64,000 bases of DNA from Sphingobacterium spiritivorum (GCF_016724845.1 NZ_CP068082.1:4526001-4590000), one strand, 5' to 3'. Shown: positions 36,299 to 44,834, counted from the first letter of the stretch. Notes: generated from the sequence alone by a model not told the origin. Program-made: numbers and translations.

Positions 36299-37432
36299 AT
36301 GCGCATATTGATTTATCTGTATATTACCGCTACACTCTTGTTTGCCACAGGCTGTGCAAAGGACGACATAGATACCGCTATTCCGGTATCTGCCCGTACA
36401 GTAATGGTGTATATGGCAGCTAATAACAGTCTTTCCTCTGATGCCTATAAAAACCTCAATCAAATGGAGGAGGGGTTTACAGGGATCGATGGAAAGCTGA
36501 TCGTTTATGCACGTATATTCGGGCAGCAGCCCAAACTCTATGAGATCGTATACGATACAAGTCCTGAAATAAAAAGCAAGGTGCTAAAAACGTATAATGA
36601 TCATGATTCTTCAGATCCGGATATTATGAAAATGATATTTGCTGATATGAAGAATCTTGCACCATCGCATTCATACGGAGCGATACTATGGTCACATGCC
36701 ACAAACTGGGCTCCGGCAAATGCGGGAAAAATCAGTGTGCGTTCTTTTGGCGATGACAACTACAGCAAGATGGATGTACAGGTGCTGAAATCGGCTCTTC
36801 CTTCGGAATTGGATTTTCTGATTTTTGATGCCTGCTCGATGGCTTCTGTAGAGGTGCTGTATGAACTCCGACATGTTGCACCTTATATCTTGGCTTCCCC
36901 AACCGAGGTGCTGAGTGTAGGGATGCCTTATCATCAGATCAACAGCTTATTGTATGATACAGATGTAAAAAAAGGGCTTAGCGCTATTGCTAAAGCCTAC
37001 ATAGCTTATTATGAGCAAAAGTCAGGTTTAGAGCAGTCCGCTACGTTTTCATTAGTAGATACAAGAGCAATGATCGGACTTGCCGCAGAAACACAGCTTT
37101 TGCTTTCTCAAAATCCGGAAGTCATTCCGACGATCAATCGAAATAATGTGCAGCGGCTAGATCTTGATCCGGCAACCCCGGTCAAAGCATATGACTTTCT
37201 GGATATGTTTGAAAAACATTTTCAACCGGAGAAATTACAAAGTCTGAAAACAGCTATAGAAAAAACTGTTGTTTACAAAGCGCATACCGCCAATTTTCTG
37301 GGAAAACCTATTCTGGCCTTTTCAGGATTATCCGGTTATATCCCTGTAAAAGAAGAAGCTTCCTTAGCTCCCTTTTATCAGACCTTATCCTGGTCCAAAG
37401 ATGCCGGTTATGACAAATTGTTCTGGTGGTAA
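36299..37432 (+). CDS. Clostripain-family (C11) cysteine peptidase lipoprotein
   Basis: A 377-aa lipoprotein (LLFATGC). It matches the clostripain/C11 caspase-like fold: TVMVYMAANNSLSSDAYKNL, YGAILWSHATNW with catalytic His133, LDFLIFDACSMASVEVLYEL with catalytic Cys179, and APYILASPTEVLSVGMPY. Family members cleave after Arg or Lys and several are activated autolytically. It lies 21 bases after the EEP gene and is the last gene of the run; it might process the surface proteins of the system or degrade proteins bound to the nucleic acid. Both are inferences. Confidence 0.85.
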   Translation: MRILIYLYITATLLFATGCAKDDIDTAIPVSARTVMVYMAANNSLSSDAYKNLNQMEEGFTGIDGKLIVYARIFGQQPKLYEIVYDTSPEIKSKVLKTYNDHDSSDPDIMKMIFADMKNLAPSHSYGAILWSHATNWAPANAGKISVRSFGDDNYSKMDVQVLKSALPSELDFLIFDACSMASVEVLYELRHVAPYILASPTEVLSVGMPYHQINSLLYDTDVKKGLSAIAKAYIAYYEQKSGLEQSATFSLVDTRAMIGLAAETQLLLSQNPEVIPTINRNNVQRLDLDPATPVKAYDFLDMFEKHFQPEKLQSLKTAIEKTVVYKAHTANFLGKPILAFSGLSGYIPVKEEASLAPFYQTLSWSKDAGYDKLFWW

Positions 37433-37448
37433 GAAATAGTATACAAAA

Positions 37449-37486
37449 ATGGGGCTGTCAAAAAAGGTTGGATAGCCCCATTTTTA
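37449..37486 (+). terminator. Rho-independent terminator of the nuclease/TonB operon
   Basis: ATGGGGCTGTC (37449-37459) pairs with GATAGCCCCAT (37471-37481) with one G-U, followed by TTTT. It lies 16 bases after the protease stop. Its right half and following 40 bases are duplicated 280 bases downstream. Confidence 0.8.
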
Positions 37487-37802
37487 TGCGATTTTACACG
37501 TACCTCCCTACAGCATCATTTCAGATCAATTCTACAAGGATTTGACTTATTATACACCCACTTTTATTATTTAATAAACCAATTCCCTTCTCATTTTTTA
37601 AGGAGAACCTGTTCCGACCTGTCGGAAGGGTTGGGGAGAGGTTTTGCAGTTTTATAATTAACCTCTCTGCCCTTCGGGCATCTCTCCTTTAGAAGGAGAG
37701 AAAAGTTATAAAAAAGCTACTACAATAGAATTGAGGCTCTCCAAAAAGGTTGGATAGCCCCATTTTTATGCGATTTTATACATACGCCCCTATAGCATCA
37801 TT
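37453..37802. repeat. Direct repeat of ~70 bp with 280-bp spacing, flanking a palindrome
   Basis: Copy A is 37453-37522 and copy B is 37733-37802. Both contain AAAAAGGTTGGATAGCCCCA and run on through TTTTTATGCGATTTTA to CATCATTTCA with few substitutions. Copy B has lost the left arm of the terminator stem. The interval contains a palindromic element (37585-37701). The arrangement suggests a tandem duplication or an insertion-linked event. Apart from these repeats the 431-base gap 37433-37863 holds no gene. Confidence 0.75.
37585..37701. repeat. Palindromic interspersed element
   Basis: The left half (TTCTCATTTTTTAAGGAGAA ... GTCGGAAGGG ... GGGGAGAGGTT, 37588-37643) is a diverged inverted copy of the right half (AACCTCTCTGCCC, TTCGGGCATCTCTCC, TTTAGAAGGAGAGAA, 37659-37701). 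The right end also forms its own CTCTCCTT/AAGGAGAG hairpin. It has no coding capacity and looks like a REP- or MITE-like element. Confidence 0.55.
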
Positions 37803-37863
37803 TCACAAAGGGTTTGACTTTACTTTTTAGACAGCTTCGTTTTGTTTTATATCTGTTAAGATC

Positions 37864-38286
37864 TCAGGATTCTGCAGACGGCGGAGTATTTCTCAGGTAT
37901 TTTACTTCTGTCTCAGAGAAAACATCCAAATTAATAATGCTCATTGTTGCATCATCATGCCAATTTCCTTCTTTATCTAATTTTTGTAGTTGCCATTTAT
38001 ATTCATGCCCCTTTTTTGAGAATACCTTGATTCGGATATAGCCAAAAATAGCCATCACGATCTGGTTGAACAATTCTTCAGTTTCACGATCATCGTTCTC
38101 ATAGTGAAAATGAAAAGAGTCGAAATAGAGGGTGTTTTCCCTAACTCCGGTTTCGAGTACAATATCAAATCCTTCAATACTGTTGCGTTTTATAGTAAGT
38201 TTAGCTAAGGTGGAGATATAGTAAGTAATGTGTGGATATTTATTGAGTTCCTGGCTAATAATTTCGATGAGTTCGGTTCCTTCCAT
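37864..38286 (-). CDS. Cytoplasmic protein of unknown function
   Basis: A 140-aa protein without signal peptide (ATG at 38284-38286). It reads as an alpha/beta protein: helix ELIEIISQELNKYPH, strands FDIVLETGVRENTLYFDSFHFHY, helix ETEELFNQIVMAIFGYIRIKVF, then strands KWQLQKLDKEGNWHDDATM. No family recognised. The 225-base gap from it to the broken hydrolase is partly hydrolase remnant. Confidence 0.5.
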   Translation of the reverse strand: MEGTELIEIISQELNKYPHITYYISTLAKLTIKRNSIEGFDIVLETGVRENTLYFDSFHFHYENDDRETEELFNQIVMAIFGYIRIKVFSKKGHEYKWQLQKLDKEGNWHDDATMSIINLDVFSETEVKYLRNTPPSAES

Positions 38287-38364
38287 TCAAGTCATTATAT
38301 AATAACAATAATACCGATTATTCTTTGTTTTCTTTAATTGTTAATACAATCACCTTCACATCCT

Positions 38365-39021
38365 TTAAGAATTTAAGATAGTCCGTATTTCCATGCTGAT
38401 AGTAGTAGCACTAGTGACCGTCATAAAATGTCCGGCACCTTCAATACGTACAGCTATATTTTTAATATTCTTAGCAGGAAGGATATTATCTTTTGTCCCA
38501 TGGATATGGACTTAATTTATTGGTTCTTGTGAATTATTCCAAGTCACAATTTCATTAATCGCCCAGGTCATAAATAAAGAATCTGTATCTCTTAGAATTT
38601 CCTTGAGAAGTCGCTTATCTTCAGGTGTATGAATACCAAACAGCCATCCTAATACGGGATTATAGTATTTGAATAAGGATGGAGGAATGATTTTATACAG
38701 TTTTAATCGACCAAATAATTTATATAAAGCCGGAATTTCATATCTGGTCTTAGCTGAGGCAAGTAATATAAGTTTATCATATGCTATTAACTTAGTGATC
38801 TCAATAGCGACCATACCTCCAAACGATAATCCTATTATAATTGGATTATCAGTATGTATCATTTGAGCCATACGTGCAGCGTACTGTTCAATAGATTCAC
38901 CTCTATGCGGAGTAAACCATTCCAGATACTCAACATCAAGGCCATTGAAATCTATGTTATTAAATACCCTCTTATCTACACCTAATCCGCTGATAACATA
39001 TACTTTCTTCATAATAGACAT
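38365..39021 (-). pseudogene. Alpha/beta hydrolase interrupted by an in-frame stop
   Basis: Reading from 39021 gives 169 residues of an alpha/beta hydrolase (KKVYVISGLGVDKRVFNNI, then PIIIGLSFGGMVAIEITKLI with the nucleophile elbow Gly-Leu-Ser-Phe-Gly) to a TAA at 38512-38514. The same frame continues without shift to 38365 as VHIHGTKDNILPAKNIKNI and VRIEGAGHFMTVTSATTIS, which is the classical C-terminal part with the Asp (GTKDNILP) and catalytic His (GAGHFM). So one ochre codon splits an otherwise complete ~218-codon gene and removes the catalytic His. It is a recent pseudogene, a sequencing error, or a case of readthrough. Confidence 0.8.
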
Positions 39022-39245
39022 TAAACTTTATTAATATAGGCAAAAGAGAGATCTCCTAAAAGATTATTAGTGCGCAATCTATCTGCGTAGAAAATCTTAA
39101 ATCAAAAGCTTAACTTTTTCTACATGAAATTATCTCATTGTAATTCAGCTTGTTGGTGTTTGTTTTTTTGTTGCGAAAAAGTACTGCATAGTCACTTTTG
39201 ATCTTTGTATTGTCCTTTTAGTAAACAAGATAAAATATATTTGAT

Positions 39246-39998
39246 ATGAGAGAAAGAATACTTAAAAAATTAAATGAAATTTCAGTTGCAGAAAATATAA
39301 AGATACTTTTTGCATGTGAATCCGGTAGTAGAGGCTGGGGATTTCCTTCTATTGACAGCGATTATGATGTTCGCTTTATTTTTGTAAGAAAGTCTGATGT
39401 CTATTCAACTATCTTTCCAACCGTTATGGATATGCAGTTTCCAATTCATGAAGAACTAGATATGTATGGTTGGGATCTTAAAAAGGTACTTACTCTTTTG
39501 TATAATAGCAATGCTACACCTTTTGAATGGATACAATCTCCGGTAGTTTACTGTCAGGAGCTGACTTTTAAAAAGGTTTTTTTACAGTTGATAGAAGATT
39601 ATTTTGATGTGCGCAGACAAGCTCATCATTACCTTGGGACAGTTAGAAGCAAAATCAACATCCTTGAGTATAAAAAAGTGAAGTTAAAGTCATTATTTTA
39701 TGTATTGAGATCTTTGTTAGCTGCAGAATGGAGTTTAAATAATAACTCTTATCCTCCTATGACCTTTGAAGAACTGATGGTGTTGATACCAAAAGATATG
39801 TGTAATGAAGCAAAAGATCTTATTACATTAAAGAGTACTGTTAATGAACAATTTGAATATACCCTAACCTCTTCTCTTAAACAACATATAACAGATAAAT
39901 TCAGAAATCTGGAAGCAAAAGCTAAATTAACAGAAAGCAAACAGTTTGATAAGGATCAGTTAGAAAAATTTTTTAAATCTATATTACATCAATTATGA
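39246..39998 (+). CDS. RlaP-family nucleotidyltransferase (first of tandem pair)
   Basis: A 250-aa cytoplasmic protein of the PF10127/COG3541 group (RNA-ligase-associated polymerase-beta-like, also called YcgL-type predicted nucleotidyltransferases). The active-site pattern Gly27-Ser28-Arg-x-x-Gly followed by Asp39-x-Asp41 (ACESGSRGWGFPSIDSDYDV) is intact, as are DMYGWDLKKVLTLLYNSNATPFEWI and the all-helical C-terminal half. Such enzymes transfer a nucleotide to RNA or another acceptor. Its last four bases overlap the ATG of a second family member. No RNA ligase is adjacent, and the composition is AT-rich relative to flanking genes. Confidence 0.85.
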   Translation: MRERILKKLNEISVAENIKILFACESGSRGWGFPSIDSDYDVRFIFVRKSDVYSTIFPTVMDMQFPIHEELDMYGWDLKKVLTLLYNSNATPFEWIQSPVVYCQELTFKKVFLQLIEDYFDVRRQAHHYLGTVRSKINILEYKKVKLKSLFYVLRSLLAAEWSLNNNSYPPMTFEELMVLIPKDMCNEAKDLITLKSTVNEQFEYTLTSSLKQHITDKFRNLEAKAKLTESKQFDKDQLEKFFKSILHQL

Positions 39999-41053
39999 CC
40001 ATACAGGATCTTAAGAATCAAAAACTGATACTATTTGAAGCTATAGTTGGAAGTAAAGCATACGGTCTGGCTACAGATGAATCAGACACGGATATAAAAG
40101 GAGTGTTTTATTTACCTAGAGAGAAATTCTTCGGTATGGAGTATATCTCCCAGGTGAACAATTCCACTAATGATGAGGTTTATTATGAATTGGGACGATT
40201 TGTTGAGCTATTGTCGAAAAGTAATCCTAATATATTAGAATTATTGGCTAGTCCTGAAGATTGTATCCTACATCAGGATCCTTTATTTAAGATGTTTGAT
40301 ATTAAAAGTTTTATTACCCGTGAATTAGTTGAGACTTTTGCTAATTATGCTATGACTCAGGTGAAAAAAGCTAAGGGCTTAAATAAAAAAGTAAATAATC
40401 CATTAGGTGAAAAGCGTAAAAATCTTTTAGATTTTTGTTTTGTAATTGATGGACATGAAAGTATAACCTTAAAAAAATGGTTAGAGATAAAACAATGGGA
40501 TCAAAAGTGTTGTGGATTGATAAAAATCAATCATAGTAAGGGTTTGTATGCTTTGTTTTATGATACAATTGGGATACACGATTATAAAGGTATTTTGCTT
40601 AAAGATGATAGTCAGGAGGTTGCTTGCAGCTCTGTGAAGCCTGGAGAAGTTCTGAAAGCATATTTGTTTGTGAATCAGGATGCATATTCCTCTTATTGCA
40701 AGAGTTATAAAGAGTACTTTGAATGGGTAAGACAACGAAATGAAAGTCGTTATCAGACAACATTAAAACATGGAGGCGGGTATGATGCAAAAAATATGAT
40801 GCACACAATCCGCTTATTAGATATGTCAAAAGAACTAATCCAATACAGGAAATTGAATGTAAGGAGACCTAACAGGGAAGAATTATTGAAGGTAAAAAAG
40901 GGGACATATACTTATGAAAAGTTATATGAGGAGTGTGAAAGATCCATTAATGAAATTAACTCAATGCTCGAATTATGTACTTTTTCACAAAAACCGGATA
41001 TTTCAAATCTGGAAAATATTTTAATAAAAATCAGAAAAGAATTGTATAAATAA
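39995..41053 (+). CDS. RlaP-family nucleotidyltransferase (second of tandem pair)
   Basis: A 352-aa member of the same family as the preceding gene but a different subgroup: AIVGSKAYGLATDESDTDIKGVF keeps Gly19-Ser20 and Asp31-x-Asp33. Then NSTNDEVYYELGRFVELLSKSNPNILELL (in parts), MTQVKKAKGLNKKV, and GYDAKNMMHTIRLLDMSKEL, the usual helical motif of this subgroup (HxxRLLDM). The ATG overlaps the first gene's stop (ATGA), so they are co-translated. In known RNA-repair loci RlaP occurs beside ligases and pairs of paralogues occur; here no partner is visible. Confidence 0.85.
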   Translation: MTIQDLKNQKLILFEAIVGSKAYGLATDESDTDIKGVFYLPREKFFGMEYISQVNNSTNDEVYYELGRFVELLSKSNPNILELLASPEDCILHQDPLFKMFDIKSFITRELVETFANYAMTQVKKAKGLNKKVNNPLGEKRKNLLDFCFVIDGHESITLKKWLEIKQWDQKCCGLIKINHSKGLYALFYDTIGIHDYKGILLKDDSQEVACSSVKPGEVLKAYLFVNQDAYSSYCKSYKEYFEWVRQRNESRYQTTLKHGGGYDAKNMMHTIRLLDMSKELIQYRKLNVRRPNREELLKVKKGTYTYEKLYEECERSINEINSMLELCTFSQKPDISNLENILIKIRKELYK

Positions 41054-41229
41054 CTTTTTCGAATCAGTTTTACAGCCGCCATTTTCAACCAAAATGACGG
41101 GTGTAAATTCATCGGGCAAATGTCAGCTAAATATAAAACATGATATCACATCCTCTTTTTCAGCATATGTTTGACCCTTATACAACCATATTGTTATTAA
41201 ATTGCGCCTGCAATAAAACATCGGCAACT

Positions 41230-41850
41230 ATGGCAGACGAGCAACACAAAACAGAATTTTGGGAATCAGCGTTTAATGATAAACAGGAAATGTGGGGTTT
41301 TGAACCTTCAAAATCTGCAGTATTGACAAAAGATTTGTTTGTGCAGAAAGATCTCCGGAATATACTGATACCCGGTGTGGGTTATGGTCGCAATGCGCAG
41401 ATTTTTAAAGATAACGGAATAAAAGTTACGGGTATTGAGATTTCACAGACAGCCATCAGAATGGCAGAAAAACACTATGGGACAGATATGCTTATCTATC
41501 ATGGTTCCGTAACGGATATGCCATTTGATAAGGAGTTATATGACGGGATATTTTGTTATGCTTTGATCCATCTGTTAAATGAAGATGAACGAAAGAAGCT
41601 GATCAGAGACTGCTATAATCAATTGTTACCAGGTGGTTACATGGTATTTACAGTTATTTCCAAATCAGCGCACACGTACGGTCAGGGACGTCTGATCAGT
41701 ACTGATCGCTATGAAATATACGAAGGTGTCCATATGTTTTTTTATGATGAAGATTCAATCCGGGCAGAATTTGGTACATCCGGACTATTCGGGATCACGG
41801 AAATAAACGAGAATCAGCCGTTCTATTTAATCAAATGTCAGAAAGGATAG
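41230..41850 (+). CDS. Class I SAM-dependent methyltransferase (TehB/thiopurine-like)
   Basis: A 206-aa cytoplasmic methyltransferase. The ATG at 41230 is preferred; the frame is open from 41140 but the extra residues look random. SAM-binding motif I is ILIPGVGYGRNAQIFKDNGI followed by the acidic VTGIEIS; later motifs FDKELYDGIFCYALIHLLNEDERKKL and YNQLLPGGYMVFTVISK are intact. The early WGFEPSKSAV segment resembles TehB/TPMT-type enzymes. Substrate unknown. Confidence 0.85.
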   Translation: MADEQHKTEFWESAFNDKQEMWGFEPSKSAVLTKDLFVQKDLRNILIPGVGYGRNAQIFKDNGIKVTGIEISQTAIRMAEKHYGTDMLIYHGSVTDMPFDKELYDGIFCYALIHLLNEDERKKLIRDCYNQLLPGGYMVFTVISKSAHTYGQGRLISTDRYEIYEGVHMFFYDEDSIRAEFGTSGLFGITEINENQPFYLIKCQKG

Positions 41851-41972
41851 TAAAAGGAAAATCATGATAGTTTTGCAGATCTTATGCTAGTAACGGACGG
41901 CCACACTTTTAAACATTCTTTTTAAAGTAATTTTAGTACGTACCCGTCTACCTTTCTTTAACTACGCTATAT

Positions 41973-43154
41973 ATGGCAAAAAGACTTATTCTGATATTAT
42001 TACTTTTTCTGGTTGCAGATGTATATTTCTACCAGGCGGTCAGCACACTTACGGAAAATACCTGGATTCGTGCGATCTATTGGTCAGTAGATGTATTGTT
42101 ATTTGCTGGAATTATCGCTATCGTATTTTTACGAAAGGCAGGTAACAATTTACAGCGATTCATACCGATGCTGATTACAGCTATGCTGGTTATATTTATT
42201 CCGAAGCTATTCTCTTTTCCGATACTGCTAGCTGAAGATATAGTAAGGCTATTGAGAGGATTTCCCGCAAGAAGTTTATATGTAAGCGAGGCGACACTAG
42301 CCCTTGCTGTTATTATGATATTGATTATCCTGTTTGGTCTTACCCGTGGGAAGCATTTTTACAGAGTGAGAAAAGAGACGCTGTATTTTCCTGATCTGCC
42401 GGAGGTTTTTGATGGTTTTACCATTACACAATTGTCCGATATACATTCCGGAAGTCTGAATGATATCAAAGGAGTACAAAAAGGAATAGATCTGGCCAAT
42501 GCACAAAACAGTGATCTATTGTTGTTCACCGGAGATCTGGTCAATAATATGGCTACAGAAATGGATCCCTGGATTCCATATTTCACAAAACTCAAAGCTC
42601 CCTACGGTAAGTATTCCGTATTGGGAAACCACGACTACGGAGACTATATCCGTTGGGACAATAAAGAAGCTAAGGAAGCAAATCTTAACCGCCTCAAAGA
42701 AGTACATGCAGAAACCGGTTTCAGATTATTGCTCAATGAAGCGGTAATAATCAATAAACAAGGTCAAAGCATAGCATTGGTAGGTGTGGAAAACTGGGGA
42801 AAAGGAGGTTTTCATCAATATGGTGACCTCAAAGAAGCTACAGCTCATATTCCCGATGACGCATTCAAAATACTGATGTCTCATGACCCTTCACACTGGG
42901 ACGAGGTAACAGTTGATCACAATCAGCATGTACACCTTACTTTAGCCGGACATACACACGGTATGCAGTTTGGAATTGAGCTGTTCGGCTTTAAATGGAG
43001 CCCTATCCAATACTTTTACAAGCAATGGGCCGGTCTTTACCAAAGAGATGGTAAATATCTGTATGTCAACAGAGGATTCGGGTATCACGGATTAAAAGGC
43101 AGGGTAGGCGTGTGGCCGGAAATAACGGTGCTTACACTCAAACGGAAAGTATAA
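41973..43154 (+). CDS. Membrane-anchored metallophosphoesterase (YkuE/YaeI type)
   Basis: A 393-aa protein with four N-terminal helices (to about residue 125), then a calcineurin-like dimetal phosphoesterase domain. Motifs are complete: TQLSDIHSGSL (Asp-x-His), LLLFTGDLVNN (Gly-Asp), YSVLGNHDYGDY (Gly-Asn-His-Asp), ILMSHDPSHWDEV (His) and LTLAGHTHGMQFG (Gly-His-x-His). Relatives hydrolyse lipid or nucleotide phosphoesters. The catalytic domain probably faces the cytoplasm or periplasm beside the membrane; which side is unknown. Confidence 0.9.
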   Translation: MAKRLILILLLFLVADVYFYQAVSTLTENTWIRAIYWSVDVLLFAGIIAIVFLRKAGNNLQRFIPMLITAMLVIFIPKLFSFPILLAEDIVRLLRGFPARSLYVSEATLALAVIMILIILFGLTRGKHFYRVRKETLYFPDLPEVFDGFTITQLSDIHSGSLNDIKGVQKGIDLANAQNSDLLLFTGDLVNNMATEMDPWIPYFTKLKAPYGKYSVLGNHDYGDYIRWDNKEAKEANLNRLKEVHAETGFRLLLNEAVIINKQGQSIALVGVENWGKGGFHQYGDLKEATAHIPDDAFKILMSHDPSHWDEVTVDHNQHVHLTLAGHTHGMQFGIELFGFKWSPIQYFYKQWAGLYQRDGKYLYVNRGFGYHGLKGRVGVWPEITVLTLKRKV

Positions 43155-43293
43155 AGACTTAATTATTCTGGAAATCTGATTATTACTTATTATAATGCGT
43201 GCCGGAAGTATTGATTATCATATAATTGAATGAAAAGTGGTATCTTGTATCAGCTAAGCATCCTTTATTATGATAATTAGGTTGAAATAGCAA

Positions 43294-43755
43294 ATGATAA
43301 CAGCAGCTATGGAAACGGAATATCCCCGAATTTATCTTTACAGACGCATAGTACAGGCAAAACTTTTTATTGAAAAGCATTATGCCGAAAAGATAGATCT
43401 GAACAATATTTCTGATGAAGCATGTTTTTCAAAGTTTCATTTCATCCGTTTGTTTAAGTCTGTTTATCAAAAGACACCTCATCAATATCTCACCAAGATC
43501 CGTATAGATAAAGCACAGCTCTTTCTTCAGGAAGGAAAATCTGTTCGTGATGCCTGTTTTTTAGTTGGATTTGACAGTATTTCTACTTTTAGTGGTCTGT
43601 TTAAGAAAGAGGTTGGCATTAGTCCGGCTCAATATGTAAATAATTATCAACAGCGTTTAGCAGATATAAAACGCACTCCGTTAGCTTTTGTTCCGGGATG
43701 CTATGCTTACATGCATGGCTGGAATGAAAATAGCAATTTTGAAGAAGACTCATAA
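43294..43755 (+). CDS. AraC-family regulator, DNA-binding domain only
   Basis: A 153-aa protein that is almost only the two-helix-turn-helix AraC domain (residues about 18-120): AKLFIEKHYAEKIDLNNISDEACFSKFHF in parts, LFKSVYQKTPHQYLTKIRIDKAQ, VGFDSISTFSGLFKKEVGISPAQY. It has no N-terminal sensor domain; the short tail ends CYAYMHGW. ATGs at 43294 and 43309 are both possible. A VOC-domain gene follows after 46 bases and a DUF1569 gene after that, a pairing often seen in Bacteroidota. Confidence 0.88.
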   Translation: MITAAMETEYPRIYLYRRIVQAKLFIEKHYAEKIDLNNISDEACFSKFHFIRLFKSVYQKTPHQYLTKIRIDKAQLFLQEGKSVRDACFLVGFDSISTFSGLFKKEVGISPAQYVNNYQQRLADIKRTPLAFVPGCYAYMHGWNENSNFEEDS

Positions 43756-43801
43756 AAAATGGTTTCGGATTTTTGTAAGGATAACTTTAAACAAATAGAT
43801 T

Positions 43802-44236
43802 ATGATTACGAAAATGACCGTTACCAACATCCACGTTATTGATCAGGACAGTGCGTATGATTTTTATGTAAACAAATTAGGATTTAAATTAGTTGATGAT
43901 ATTCCGATGGGACCAGACACACGCTGGCTCACAGTTTCTCCTCCTGAACAACCGGATTTGCAACTTGTCCTGTTTCCTGTTACTGTCAGCAAAATGTTCC
44001 CCAAAGAAACAGCAGAAACATTAATTGGTCTTATACGCCAGGGAATATTCGGCTGTGGTGTACTTACCTGCAATGATATCTTTGCAACCTATGAAGAATT
44101 AAAATCCAAGGGTGTCGAGTTTATAAAAACACCTACAAAGGAGTTTTATGGTACCGAAGCTTTATTTAAAGATGATTCCGGCAACTACTTTTCATTACAA
44201 CCGCTTAACAATTTTGATGATGAAAACCGTATTTGA
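43802..44236 (+). CDS. VOC (glyoxalase/bleomycin-resistance-like) family protein
   Basis: A 144-aa cytoplasmic vicinal-oxygen-chelate protein: TVTNIHVIDQDSAYDFYVNKLGFKLVDD, WLTVSPPEQPDLQLVLFP, and the second half IFATYEELKSKGVEFIKTPTKEFYGTEALFKDDSGNYFSLQ, all in the typical paired beta-alpha-beta-beta-beta order. Family members bind a metal and a small molecule or act as glyoxalases/dioxygenases. The substrate is unknown. The AraC-type gene just upstream likely controls it, and the stop overlaps the next gene. Confidence 0.88.
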   Translation: MITKMTVTNIHVIDQDSAYDFYVNKLGFKLVDDIPMGPDTRWLTVSPPEQPDLQLVLFPVTVSKMFPKETAETLIGLIRQGIFGCGVLTCNDIFATYEELKSKGVEFIKTPTKEFYGTEALFKDDSGNYFSLQPLNNFDDENRI

Positions 44237-44669
44237 TAAAAACCTTAGGGAACATTTGATATCCAGAATTCAGCTGTTAAATGAAGAAAGCACACCTGAA
44301 TGGGGGAAAATGAATGTATTTCAAATGAGCAGGCATTGTTCCATCTGGAACGATTGGGTATTAGGAAAGAGTAAACAAGGACATAAACAATCCTTTATCG
44401 GTAAGATTTTTGGCAAAATAGCATTGAAAAGCACCTTAAAAGATGATAAACCTATGAGAAAGAATATGCCCGCCGGAATATTCTTGGTCAAAGAAAAAGA
44501 TGGTGATCTGCATGCTCAAAAAGAAATCTGGATGTCTCAGATAGCAGATTATGGCCATTTTTCGAATGAAGGATTTGTACATGATTTCTTTGGCAGAATG
44601 AGTAAGGAACAAATCGGAATATTTGTTTATCAGCATATGGATCATCATTTAAGACAATTCGGAGTTTAA
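44217..44669 (+). CDS. DUF1569 (DinB-like) protein
   Basis: A 150-aa cytoplasmic protein of the DUF1569 group, a four-helix DinB-like fold: WGKMNVFQMSRHCSIWNDWV, MRKNMPAGIFLVKEKDG, and the C-terminal YQHMDHHLRQFGV with the paired His that in DinB-like proteins bind a metal. The starts at 44217/44220 overlap the VOC gene by 17-20 bases; more upstream ATGs in this frame lie deep inside that gene. It is the third gene of the AraC-VOC-DUF1569 unit. Function unknown; a thiol-transferase-like role is possible for DinB-like proteins. Confidence 0.8.
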   Translation: MMKTVFDKNLREHLISRIQLLNEESTPEWGKMNVFQMSRHCSIWNDWVLGKSKQGHKQSFIGKIFGKIALKSTLKDDKPMRKNMPAGIFLVKEKDGDLHAQKEIWMSQIADYGHFSNEGFVHDFFGRMSKEQIGIFVYQHMDHHLRQFGV

Positions 44670-44776
44670 TACCTTTATCAGGCTGCTTACTTTTCCATAT
44701 ATCGGAAAGATCAAAAAAGCACAAAGCTTTAAAACAATTATTACAGCATATAAACTTATGAATAAGGCTGATGTTT

Positions 44777-44812
44777 AACCTCCCGGAATTGTCGCCGGGA
44801 GGTTATCCTTTT
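44777..44812. terminator. Bidirectional terminator
   Basis: AACCTCCCGG (44777-44786) pairs perfectly with CCGGGAGGTT (44795-44804), followed by a T-rich tail. The DUF1569 gene and the reverse-strand outer-membrane protein gene converge on it. Confidence 0.8.
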
Positions 44813-44834
44813 TGAGATAGTTCAACTATCTTTT

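Noticed and set aside
36299-37432. Gingipain or caspase proper
   Set aside because: The His and Cys motifs (LWSHATNW, FDACSMASVEV) fit clostripain/C11 better, and the chain lacks the large gingipain propeptide.
39246-41053. A MNT/HEPN toxin-antitoxin pair
   Set aside because: Both proteins carry the nucleotidyltransferase motif and the RlaP-type C-terminus; neither has the HEPN RxxxxH motif pattern expected for a toxin partner.
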